A stretch of DNA of 64,000 bases, taken from Winogradskyella luteola. Lineage in GTDB: Bacteria; Bacteroidota; Bacteroidia; Flavobacteriales; Flavobacteriaceae. The stretch is from positions 164,982 through 228,981 of the forward strand of contig NZ_JAGSPD010000007.1 in NCBI RefSeq assembly GCF_019203985.1. The letters run 5' to 3'. Shown in pieces: positions 16,501 to 23,627 of the stretch (position 1 is the stretch's first letter; each line of letters begins with the position of its first letter). The notes below the pieces were generated by a model. It searched no databases. It saw nothing but the letters and a program-made list of their open reading frames with translations, and had not been told where the DNA came from. The position numbers and the translations under genes were made by a program.

Positions 16501-17845
16501 CTGCATTCATCATTTTTTTTGAAGCATTAGAAGCCACTTTATCTCTTTCTTTTGCAGTAAGTTTCTTCTTTTTTAGCACTTGTGATGCAATAAGAAAAAC
16601 GGTACTTTCTACTATAATTACTGCACCATCGACAATAATACCGAAATCTATTGCTCCTAAGCTCATTAAATTAGCCCAAACATCAAACACATTCATAAGG
16701 ATAAATGCAAACAACAACGATAACGGAATAGTGGATGCCACTATTAAACCACCTCTCCAATTTCCTAATAAAAAGATGAGTACAAATATTACTATTAATG
16801 CACCTTCAATAAGGTTTGTTGCTACAGTTGATGTAGTTTCTGCTATTAACTTACTTCGGTCTAATAAAGGTTCAATAATCACACCTTCTGGTAATGACTT
16901 TTCTATTAGAGCCATGCGTTCTTTTACATTCTCGATAACATCGTTTGAGTTTGCGCCTTTAAGCATCATTACCAAACCACCTACAACTTCTCCTTCTCCA
17001 TCTTGTGTTAATGCGCCATAACGAATAGCAGACCCAAATTGTACTTTGGCAATGTCGCCAATAGTTATAGGAATATTATTGGTGTTTTTTACTGTGATTT
17101 TTTTAATATCATCCAAACTACGCACTAAGCCTTCGCCACGAATAAAATTAGCTTGATGATTTTTTTCAATATATGCACCACCTGTATTTTGATTATTGTT
17201 TTCCAACGCTTCAAAGATATCGGTAATTGTTAATCCGATTGCTCGCAACTCATTTGGATCAACAGCGACTTCATATTGCTTAATTTTTCCGCCAATAGCA
17301 TTAACTTCAACAACACCTTCTACCATTGCCATTTGACGTTGTATAATCCAATCTTGCATGGTGCGCAAATCAGTAACTGAATATTTCTCTTTGTATTCTG
17401 GTTTGACTTTAAGTGTGTATTGATATATTTCTCCTAGACCAGATGAAATAGGACCCATTGAAGGTTCTCCAAATCCCTCGGGAATTTGTTCTTTGATGTC
17501 GTTGAGTTTTTCAGCGACTAATTGACGTGGCAGATACGTTCCCATATCATCGTCAAAAACAATGGTAACAACTGATAAGCCAAAACGAGAAATTGAACGA
17601 ATTTCTTGGACATTAGGTAGATTGCTCATTGCTACCTCTACTGGATAGGTTATGATTTGCTCAATATCCTCTGTTCCTAAATTTGGTGCTTGCGTAATGA
17701 CTTGTACTTGGTTGTTGGTAATATCTGGTACCGCATCTATAGGTACTTGAGTCATACTCCAAATACCAGCTCCAACAATGGTAAGCGTTAGCAAACCAAT
17801 AATGAATTTGTTATTGATTGAAAAATCAATGATTTTATTAATCAT
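13511..17845 (-). CDS. czcA: CzcA heavy-metal RND pump fused to a TolC-like outer-membrane factor
   Basis: 1444-residue fusion. Residues 1-1030 are an HME-family RND proton antiporter: twelve membrane helices, two large periplasmic loops, and the proton-relay segment GAIDFGIIVDGAVIIVES (Asp400, Asp406, Glu413) typical of the CzcA (Co/Zn/Cd) branch. From about residue 1045 a second signal-like helix ending in NAQ leads into a TolC family protein of about 370 residues with long coiled-coil helices. A pump and its outer-membrane channel in one chain is unusual compared with Proteobacteria but recurs in Bacteroidota. Cleavage at the internal NAQ site could separate them. It is the first gene of the operon. 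Confidence 0.92.
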   Translation of the reverse strand: MINKIIDFSINNKFIIGLLTLTIVGAGIWSMTQVPIDAVPDITNNQVQVITQAPNLGTEDIEQIITYPVEVAMSNLPNVQEIRSISRFGLSVVTIVFDDDMGTYLPRQLVAEKLNDIKEQIPEGFGEPSMGPISSGLGEIYQYTLKVKPEYKEKYSVTDLRTMQDWIIQRQMAMVEGVVEVNAIGGKIKQYEVAVDPNELRAIGLTITDIFEALENNNQNTGGAYIEKNHQANFIRGEGLVRSLDDIKKITVKNTNNIPITIGDIAKVQFGSAIRYGALTQDGEGEVVGGLVMMLKGANSNDVIENVKERMALIEKSLPEGVIIEPLLDRSKLIAETTSTVATNLIEGALIVIFVLIFLLGNWRGGLIVASTIPLSLLFAFILMNVFDVWANLMSLGAIDFGIIVDGAVIIVESTVFLIASQVLKKKKLTAKERDKVASNASKKMMNAAFFGQLIILIVFLPILALEGIEGKMFKPMALTFIFAMIGAMVLCLTYVPMMSALVLRAPKSDKKSYGDKFVHWVEEKYQPLLVKAIQKGKWIIGIAVVLFGLTVFMFSRMGGEFIPQLDEGDIAFHAILKPGSSLTETIETTTKIEQIVKAKFPEVEKIVSRIGVAEIPTDPMPMDLADVFVILKPKSEWTTATTKDELIEKMKEAVEMVPGVNYEFTQPIEMRFNELLEGVREDIAIKLYGEDINVLSQKAEEISKIIAGTEGIGDMKAEATTGLPQMTITYNRNKLAQYGLQINTLNQIVQSAFAGGTAGIIFEGEKRFDLVVRLNSQNRKDISDVQNLYINLPSGTQIPLREVADISYKAGPMQISRDNTNRRTYVGINVRGRDVKSLVTEIKSKLDAKLELPSGYFIRYGGAFENLERASNRLQTVVPIALLLIFVLIYFALKSLPQTLMIYIAIPMATIGGVVALWLRDMPFSISAGVGFIVLFGVAVLNGLVMISGLNELKDEGVTNLKDRIIEGTKRRIRPIMLTAFTDVLGFLPMAISASAGAEVQRPLATVVIGGLLTSTLLTLFVLPILYHWVENKSFKFRADKKVITVTAMVAFMFLLPITGNAQEVNDTLPIISMNEAVKLSKENFPLLKQKQLEISKQEQLKSTAYDFGTTQIFTGGEEINNGNGIYTTIGIGQSNIDVFGISAKKRLQEQRIQLAQKAFQLSELDLELEVKKAWANALQSKRNYNLYRELDSIYTNFEKAVALNYEVEAISRLEYSAAKNQALQIQNKFMQSKSEYSIALQQLNLWLVSDTFYTVPNDFEITSEIDVDTFNLEEHPLYGIAQLQVTEAEATYKAAKADNLPKLNFQGGLQNLNGNSGFYTYQAGVSIPFLSGTNKAKVKTAKIDKEIADTNIQFKKQEVQSKFVQSKENYQKWKTSWFFYKNEVLPLVKEQKLGALFAYKEGEIDYTGFTQLIKEAIQSELQAQEALINYLESTFQLQYFNK

Positions 17846-17921
17846 AGAATTATAGTTATAATGAATTTATAAATAAAGAATAGTTACCAAAGAGTATCGA
17901 TGGTAGCATAGATTTATAATA

Positions 17922-17938
17922 CACCTGCGTAGCAGGTG
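17922..17938. terminator. Hairpin between DUF6660 and czcA genes
   Basis: Perfect 7-bp stem CACCTGC/GCAGGTG with a 3-base loop, 5 bases after the DUF6660 stop and about 77 bp before the czcA start. No good T-run follows on the minus strand, so termination would be weak; it may attenuate read-through from the copper cluster. Confidence 0.4.
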
Positions 17939-17942
17939 CTCA

Positions 17943-18254
17943 TTACACTTGTGGTGGTTGTAAAACGGAATTCGTGAAGTCTTTTTCTGAACCGCTTAGG
18001 TATAAAACATCTTTTGTGGAAATAAAAGATAATTCTAATTTTAAATCCGGTATATCAAAATGCACAGCACTTACATGGCAGCATTGACAAATACAAAAAG
18101 GCGAACATAAATCTGAATCTTGATGTTGATGGTCTTTGTCCATTCCTTGTGAAATTTCTGTTTGAACCTCATTATCAAGCGTAACATTATCTTCGCAGGG
18201 TGCTAAATTAAGCGCGAAAATATAAATTGATAATATAAAAGCTAAAAATTTCAT
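17943..18254 (-). CDS. DUF6660 family Cys/His-rich secreted protein
   Basis: 103-residue protein with a signal-like N-terminus (MKFLAFILSIYIFALNL), a His/Asp run near residue 40 and the LCSPFCICQCCHV cysteine cluster typical of DUF6660, a Bacteroidota family found beside metal-efflux genes. The cluster suggests periplasmic metal binding. It lies between the HMA lipoprotein and czcA on the same strand. The function is not established. Confidence 0.78.
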   Translation of the reverse strand: MKFLAFILSIYIFALNLAPCEDNVTLDNEVQTEISQGMDKDHQHQDSDLCSPFCICQCCHVSAVHFDIPDLKLELSFISTKDVLYLSGSEKDFTNSVLQPPQV

Positions 18255-18324
18255 CGTAGCAAAGATATAAATTATTTAATGCAATGGTATTGCAAATAAC
18301 GTTAGTATGATTTTTTTATAATAG

Positions 18325-18348
18325 AAGAGCCTTTCGAAAAAGACTCTT
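18325..18348 (-). terminator. Hairpin after the HMA lipoprotein gene
   Basis: Stem AAGAG-C-CTTT paired with AAAG-A-CTCTT (one mismatch), 12 bases after the stop at 18360, with a T-rich stretch further on. A plausible end of the main copper operon transcript. Confidence 0.5.
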
Positions 18349-18359
18349 AAATTATTGGC

Positions 18360-18800
18360 TTAATGGTCGTGATTTGAATGGTCTTCCGATTTCATTTCAC
18401 CTGACTGATTCATCATCATTTCGTGGTCGTATTGACAACAACCTGGTAAACCATCATAAGCTTCTACACTTCCTGCAACTTTTTCGGTATCGTAACCTGA
18501 AGCTGAAATAGCTTTGTGAATTGTCATAGCATCTGTTTTTGAATCATCAAAAGAAACATCAATCTTCTTTTTATCGACATCCCAATTGGCACTTGCAACA
18601 CCTTCAACACTATTGGCTGCTTTTTCAATGGTACTTTTACACATACCACAATTTCCTCTTACTCCAAAAGATAAATCCGTCATTGCGATTTCTTTTGACA
18701 CTTCTGTTGTCGTAGTATCTTCAACTTTTTTAGTTTCGTTTTTACAACTTGTTAAACCTAATGCTGCTATTGCAACTACACTTAAAATTACTTTCTTCAT
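18360..18800 (-). CDS. HMA-domain lipoprotein, periplasmic copper binding
   Basis: 146-residue lipoprotein: lipobox LTSC (Cys19), a short acidic linker, then a heavy-metal-associated fold with GNCGMC at about residues 49-54, the copper-binding loop of the family. After it come a GCC pair and a Met/His-rich tail (MMMNQSG...HSNHDH), a second likely Cu(I) site. It probably acts as an anchored periplasmic copper chaperone passing metal to the CusB adaptor encoded 35 bp upstream. Confidence 0.85.
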   Translation of the reverse strand: MKKVILSVVAIAALGLTSCKNETKKVEDTTTTEVSKEIAMTDLSFGVRGNCGMCKSTIEKAANSVEGVASANWDVDKKKIDVSFDDSKTDAMTIHKAISASGYDTEKVAGSVEAYDGLPGCCQYDHEMMMNQSGEMKSEDHSNHDH

Positions 18801-18835
18801 TGTTTAAAATTTAATTGTTATTATTTGATTTATTA

Positions 18836-20614
18836 TTATTCTATTACTTGTTTTACTTCTCCACAGGTTAGCATTGCTTCACCAAAATATGGATTGATTA
18901 CTTTTTCTTCTTTACTCAACCAGTATGCGCCATTGTTATTATCTGCCATTGGACAAAATTCCACATACACTTTTTCATTAACACCAAACAGTTGTACAGC
19001 ATTTATTAAGTGTGATGATAGATGTTTGAAGTGGTCTCTTTGTCCTTTTATATCTGACGTTTTAGAAATAGCTGTTGCAGAAGATTGTATTTCTTTTACT
19101 AATGACATCCAATGTGCGTGAGCATTATTGTCTGATAATAATTTCATATCAACTTTAGCTAAATTTTCTAATAAACTTGTTGCATTAACTGAAGTAATTT
19201 TTGAATCTTCTTTAACTAAAGCATCTTTTAAATTGATATAGTCATTGAAAACAACTTTTAATTGTTCTTGGAATTTCTCTGATACTGTCAATCTTTGGTT
19301 CATATTAGTATGGTCACTTTCTTTTTTTGATGTCTTATTATCCATTCCTAAATGTCCTTCGTGACCAGTCATTACTTTGCCACCATCTTTATTCATCATT
19401 GATTTTTTGCCTTGTAATTGAGCTGCTGCATCAACCGTAAAAGTTCCGTTAGTTACGATTTCATTTCCAACAAATAATCCTTCTAAAACTTCATATTCAT
19501 TACCAATTTGATTACCTAAAACAACTTCACGCATTTCAAAAACGGTTTGGTCTGGATTGGTTTTTAAATAAACCACAGAACGTTCACCTGTCCAAAGTAT
19601 AGCAGATGCTGGGATTGTTAATACCTCATCATTACTTCTTGAAACTTGTTCAATATTGGCGGTTACAAACATTCCTGGTTTAAATACATCGTTTTTATTA
19701 TTAAGCACCACACGTAAGGTTACTGTTCTTGTTTTGGTATTTAATATTGGTTCAATGAAATCTACTTTCCCTTTAAATTCCTTATTAGCATAAGCGTTTG
19801 TAGTCACTAAAACTTCTTGTCCCTTTTTAAATACATCTATTTGATTTTCATAGACATCAAAGTTTGCCCAAACCGTATTGAGATTTGCAATTTTAAGCAA
19901 TGGTTGACCTTGTTTGATGTAGTCGCCTTGTTCTACTAATTTTTCGGTAACTGTTCCTGAAACGGTTGCATAAACTGGAAAGTTTTCTTTTACTTTTTGG
20001 GCTTCTTCAATCTGATTGATTTGACTTTCCGATAGCTTCCACAACTTCAATTTATTACGAACTGCCTTATATAATTCAGGTTGGGATTCCTTTAAAGATG
20101 ATGCTGTAATTAACTCTTGCTGTGCTGCATACAATTCTGGCGAATAAATGGTTGCTAATAATTGACCTTTACGAACTTCTTCGCCTGTAAAACTAACATT
20201 CAAACGTTCTATTCTACCGGAAAAATAACTGACTTGTACTGCGTTTGCTTCTTCATTTTCAGCAATTTTACCAGATAATTTAAGGGTGTTGCCATCAACA
20301 TTACCTTTGCCTACAACAGTTGTTTGAATATTGGCTAAAGCCATCGCATTTTCGGTTAATTTGAATTGGTCTGCTAACAGGCCATCACTTCCACTTTCGG
20401 CAGGAATTAAATCCATTCCACAAATAGGACAATCACCTGATTCTGGTTGCATAATTTGTGGATGCATAGAACACGTCCACATTTGATTGGTTTCTGAAAC
20501 CTTGTCGTGATTATGCTCTGTTTCTTCTTTTGATGAACCACCAAATAGGAACCAACCCAAGAGCAAACCTACTGCCAATAAACCTATGTATATGACTATT
20601 TTATTATTTTTCAT
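18836..20614 (-). CDS. cusB: CusB-type RND adaptor with HMBD and DUF3347 domains
   Basis: 592-residue periplasmic adaptor. After an N-terminal membrane anchor (6-24) comes a heavy-metal-binding domain (45-73: MWTCSMHP...CPICGMDLIP), then the usual lipoyl, hairpin and beta-barrel parts (110-400), a His/Met linker, and a C-terminal DUF3347 domain (about 440-592) with CPMADNNNGAYWLS and a final ML-TCG cysteine. The layout is typical of Bacteroidota Cu/Ag efflux adaptors. It overlaps the upstream DUF305 gene by 11 bp, indicating one transcript with copA and cusA. Confidence 0.92.
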   Translation of the reverse strand: MKNNKIVIYIGLLAVGLLLGWFLFGGSSKEETEHNHDKVSETNQMWTCSMHPQIMQPESGDCPICGMDLIPAESGSDGLLADQFKLTENAMALANIQTTVVGKGNVDGNTLKLSGKIAENEEANAVQVSYFSGRIERLNVSFTGEEVRKGQLLATIYSPELYAAQQELITASSLKESQPELYKAVRNKLKLWKLSESQINQIEEAQKVKENFPVYATVSGTVTEKLVEQGDYIKQGQPLLKIANLNTVWANFDVYENQIDVFKKGQEVLVTTNAYANKEFKGKVDFIEPILNTKTRTVTLRVVLNNKNDVFKPGMFVTANIEQVSRSNDEVLTIPASAILWTGERSVVYLKTNPDQTVFEMREVVLGNQIGNEYEVLEGLFVGNEIVTNGTFTVDAAAQLQGKKSMMNKDGGKVMTGHEGHLGMDNKTSKKESDHTNMNQRLTVSEKFQEQLKVVFNDYINLKDALVKEDSKITSVNATSLLENLAKVDMKLLSDNNAHAHWMSLVKEIQSSATAISKTSDIKGQRDHFKHLSSHLINAVQLFGVNEKVYVEFCPMADNNNGAYWLSKEEKVINPYFGEAMLTCGEVKQVIE

Positions 20615-21098
20615 TTTCTAATCGTTTTATCATTGCTTTCATTTCTTCTATTTCCTTTTTCTGTGCTTTAATAATATCCTCTGCTAATTGTTTAACTTCT
20701 GGGTCTTTTATATCTGCTCTTTCGCTTGTTAGAATTGCTATGGAATGATGTGGTATCATACCCTTCATCCAAAGTACATCACCTACGGTTGATTTTTGGT
20801 CACGTACTAAACCTAAAGCACCAAGGAAAAGGATGATGCTACCTAATACAATACCCAAATTTTTCCTTTTATTCTTGTACATATTCTTCATAAAGAAAAA
20901 CATAATTAAGGCCATAGCTGCAATACCTAAACAGACCATATAAAATCGTGTTAGACTAAACCATACGTGGTCAAATTCATAAGTATTTAAGTACATTGTG
21001 ATATACATTGCAACAAATGATGAGCCTAACATCAAAAAGAATTTAGTGTAATTGCTCATACCTTTATTATCGTTGTTTGTGTGTTCTTGTGTGTTCAT
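20604..21098 (-). CDS. DUF305 membrane protein
   Basis: 164-residue protein with three membrane helices (about 17-35, 50-70 and 80-98) followed by a soluble DUF305 helix pair carrying MIPHHSIAILTSERA and a lysine/glutamate coiled coil. DUF305 proteins are common in copper-resistance clusters, and the His/Met motif is a candidate metal site. It lies 19 bp after copA and overlaps cusB. The precise job is unknown. Confidence 0.88.
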   Translation of the reverse strand: MNTQEHTNNDNKGMSNYTKFFLMLGSSFVAMYITMYLNTYEFDHVWFSLTRFYMVCLGIAAMALIMFFFMKNMYKNKRKNLGIVLGSIILFLGALGLVRDQKSTVGDVLWMKGMIPHHSIAILTSERADIKDPEVKQLAEDIIKAQKKEIEEMKAMIKRLENEK

Positions 21099-21117
21099 AA
21101 TATTTTGATTTTAATGG

Positions 21118-23613
21118 TTAAACTTTAATTGTTCTTAATCGTAGTGCATTACCTATAACCGAAACAGAGCTAAAACTCATTGCTAACGCAGCTATCATTG
21201 GCGAGAGTAGTATTCCGAAGAATGGAAACAACACACCTGCTGCAATAGGTACTCCTAATGTGTTATAAATAAGTGCAAAAAATAGATTCTGCTTAATATT
21301 CTTCATTACGGAATGACTTAAATTTTTAGCCTTTACTATTCCGTGTAAATCGCCTTTTACTAACGTTATCATTGCACTTTCTATCGCCACATCTGTTCCT
21401 GTACCCATTGCAATACCTACATCACTTTTTGCTAATGCTGGTGCATCATTAATACCATCACCTGCCATAGCAACTACTTTGCCCTTTTCTTGCAGTTTCT
21501 CTACTTCTTTGAGTTTATCTTCTGGTAGCATACTGGCTTTAAAATCTGCGAGATTCAATTCTGATGATACAGCTTGTGCTGTATCGTGATTATCGCCTGT
21601 AAGCATTATAACATCAATGCCTTTATCTTGAAGTGTTTTAATTGCTTTGGCACTTGTTTCTTTTATTTTATCTCCAATAACTACATAGCCAACAACGGTT
21701 TTATCTATCGACAAATAAGAAACTGTCTTACCTTGTTTTTGGTAAGATTTAGCTTCGTATTTCATTTTAGAAGTAATATCTGCTTTGGCATATTCCATCA
21801 TTTTAGGATTTCCTAATGCTATTTTTTTATCATTTATTATCGCTTCAACACCTTTTCCTGTGACAGCACTAAAGTTTTCAGATTTTATTATTTCAGCGTT
21901 ATGTTCTTTTCCATATTTAACTGTCGCTTCTGCCAAAGGATGTTCACTATTGGTATTTAATGAAACGATGTATTGAAGTAGCTCATTTTTGTTTAAAGTA
22001 TCACTAAAAGCTCCTATTGTTTCTACCGTTGGTTTTCCTTCTGTAATAGTTCCAGTTTTATCAACTATAAGTGTATTTACCTTATCCATTTTTTCAAGAG
22101 CTTCTGCATTTTTAATCAATACACCATTTTGAGCACCTTTGCCCACACCAACCATTACAGACATTGGTGTTGCTAAACCTAAAGCACAAGGACACGCAAT
22201 AATTAGTACTGCTATTGCATTCACAAACGCATACACATAAACTGGTTCTGGACCCCAAATTGCCCAAACAATAAATGTGATAATAGAAATAAGAACTACA
22301 ACTGGCACAAAATAACCTGATACCTTATCTGCTAAATTTTGAATAGGTGCGCGACTTCTACTGGCATCATTAACCATATGAATGATTTGTGAGAGTAACG
22401 TATCACTTCCTACTTTTTCCGCTTTCATCAAGAATGATTGATTCCCATTAATTGTTCCGCTACTTACTTTATCATCTTGAGATTTGTTTACAGGAATAGG
22501 TTCTCCCGTAATCATAGATTCATCAATGGTTGTTTCGCCTTCAGTTATTACACCGTCCACAGGAATTTTATCACCTGGTTTTACTTTTAGAATATCATTT
22601 AATTCTATCTTATCTATACTGACTTCAACTTCTTCACCATCTACCATTTTTATGGCTTTATTAGGTGCTAACTTTAGTAACTCTTTTACTGCCGAATTGG
22701 TTTTACTATGCGCACGAGCTTCTAACAACTGTCCTAAAAGCACCAAGGTTAGAATAACCGTTGCTGCTTCAAAATAGACGTGTACTGCACCTGATTCAGT
22801 TTTAAATTGTTCAGGAAATACATCTGGAAATAACATCCCAAACACACTAAATAACCAAGCCACACCTGCACCAATCCCAATTAGGGTAAACATATTGAGA
22901 TTCCACGTTTTTATACTTCTATAAGCACGTTCAAAGAACATCCAAGTCGCATAAAATACAACTGGAATGGATAGTGCAAACTGAATCCAATTCCAATATT
23001 TCTGTTCCATTATATCGTACAATGGATTGTTATTAAGCATTTCGCTCATTGCGATTATAAAAATTGGTAAAGTGAAAACGGAAGCTATCCAAAACTTCTT
23101 TAATAATTTTTTATAGGTCTTTTCTTCTGCTGAAAGGTCAGGTTGCATTGGTACTAAATCCATACCGCAAATAGGACACGAACCTGCTTCATCTTTTACA
23201 ACTTCTGGGTGCATAGGACACGTCCATTGTTCTGTTGTAGCTGTTGTTAGATTTTGTTCTTCTACCAAATCCATGCCGCAGACTGGGCAATCTCCTGCTT
23301 TATCATAAGTTTTATCGCCTTCGCAATGCATAGGACAATAAAATGTACCTGTGCCTTTTTGCTTTGGTTGTTTTTCCTTTTCTACTATGTGATGATGTTC
23401 TCCTTGTTTATGAATACTGTATCTACCTCCATCATTTTTTAAGGCTTTTTGAAAGGTTTCTATTGGAATATGAGATGCCATTTCGATTGTAGCTTCTGCC
23501 TTTTCTAAATTGACTGTTGCTTTTGAAACACCTTCCACTTTAGAAAGTGTTTCTTCTACGTGAGTACGACAACCGTTGCAAGTCATTCCGTGTATGTGAT
23601 ATGTGTGTTTCAT
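21118..23613 (-). CDS. copA: Copper-exporting P-type ATPase with HMA and two HMBD domains
   Basis: 831-residue P1B-1 ATPase pumping Cu(I)/Ag(I) from cytoplasm to periplasm. N-terminal HMA domain with GMTCNGC (Cys12, Cys15), then two tandem heavy-metal-binding domains (about 92-118 and 130-156, each ending CPxCGMDL), eight membrane helices, TGEP actuator motif near 369, CPC at 474-476, Asp518 in DKTGT, SEHP and GDGINDAP. All catalytic features are intact. It is 14 bp downstream of the PcoA-PcoB gene. The combination of HMA and two HMBDs is richer than in E. coli CopA. Confidence 0.95.
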   Translation of the reverse strand: MKHTYHIHGMTCNGCRTHVEETLSKVEGVSKATVNLEKAEATIEMASHIPIETFQKALKNDGGRYSIHKQGEHHHIVEKEKQPKQKGTGTFYCPMHCEGDKTYDKAGDCPVCGMDLVEEQNLTTATTEQWTCPMHPEVVKDEAGSCPICGMDLVPMQPDLSAEEKTYKKLLKKFWIASVFTLPIFIIAMSEMLNNNPLYDIMEQKYWNWIQFALSIPVVFYATWMFFERAYRSIKTWNLNMFTLIGIGAGVAWLFSVFGMLFPDVFPEQFKTESGAVHVYFEAATVILTLVLLGQLLEARAHSKTNSAVKELLKLAPNKAIKMVDGEEVEVSIDKIELNDILKVKPGDKIPVDGVITEGETTIDESMITGEPIPVNKSQDDKVSSGTINGNQSFLMKAEKVGSDTLLSQIIHMVNDASRSRAPIQNLADKVSGYFVPVVVLISIITFIVWAIWGPEPVYVYAFVNAIAVLIIACPCALGLATPMSVMVGVGKGAQNGVLIKNAEALEKMDKVNTLIVDKTGTITEGKPTVETIGAFSDTLNKNELLQYIVSLNTNSEHPLAEATVKYGKEHNAEIIKSENFSAVTGKGVEAIINDKKIALGNPKMMEYAKADITSKMKYEAKSYQKQGKTVSYLSIDKTVVGYVVIGDKIKETSAKAIKTLQDKGIDVIMLTGDNHDTAQAVSSELNLADFKASMLPEDKLKEVEKLQEKGKVVAMAGDGINDAPALAKSDVGIAMGTGTDVAIESAMITLVKGDLHGIVKAKNLSHSVMKNIKQNLFFALIYNTLGVPIAAGVLFPFFGILLSPMIAALAMSFSSVSVIGNALRLRTIKV

Positions 23614-23627
23614 AGTTTTGTTTTTAT

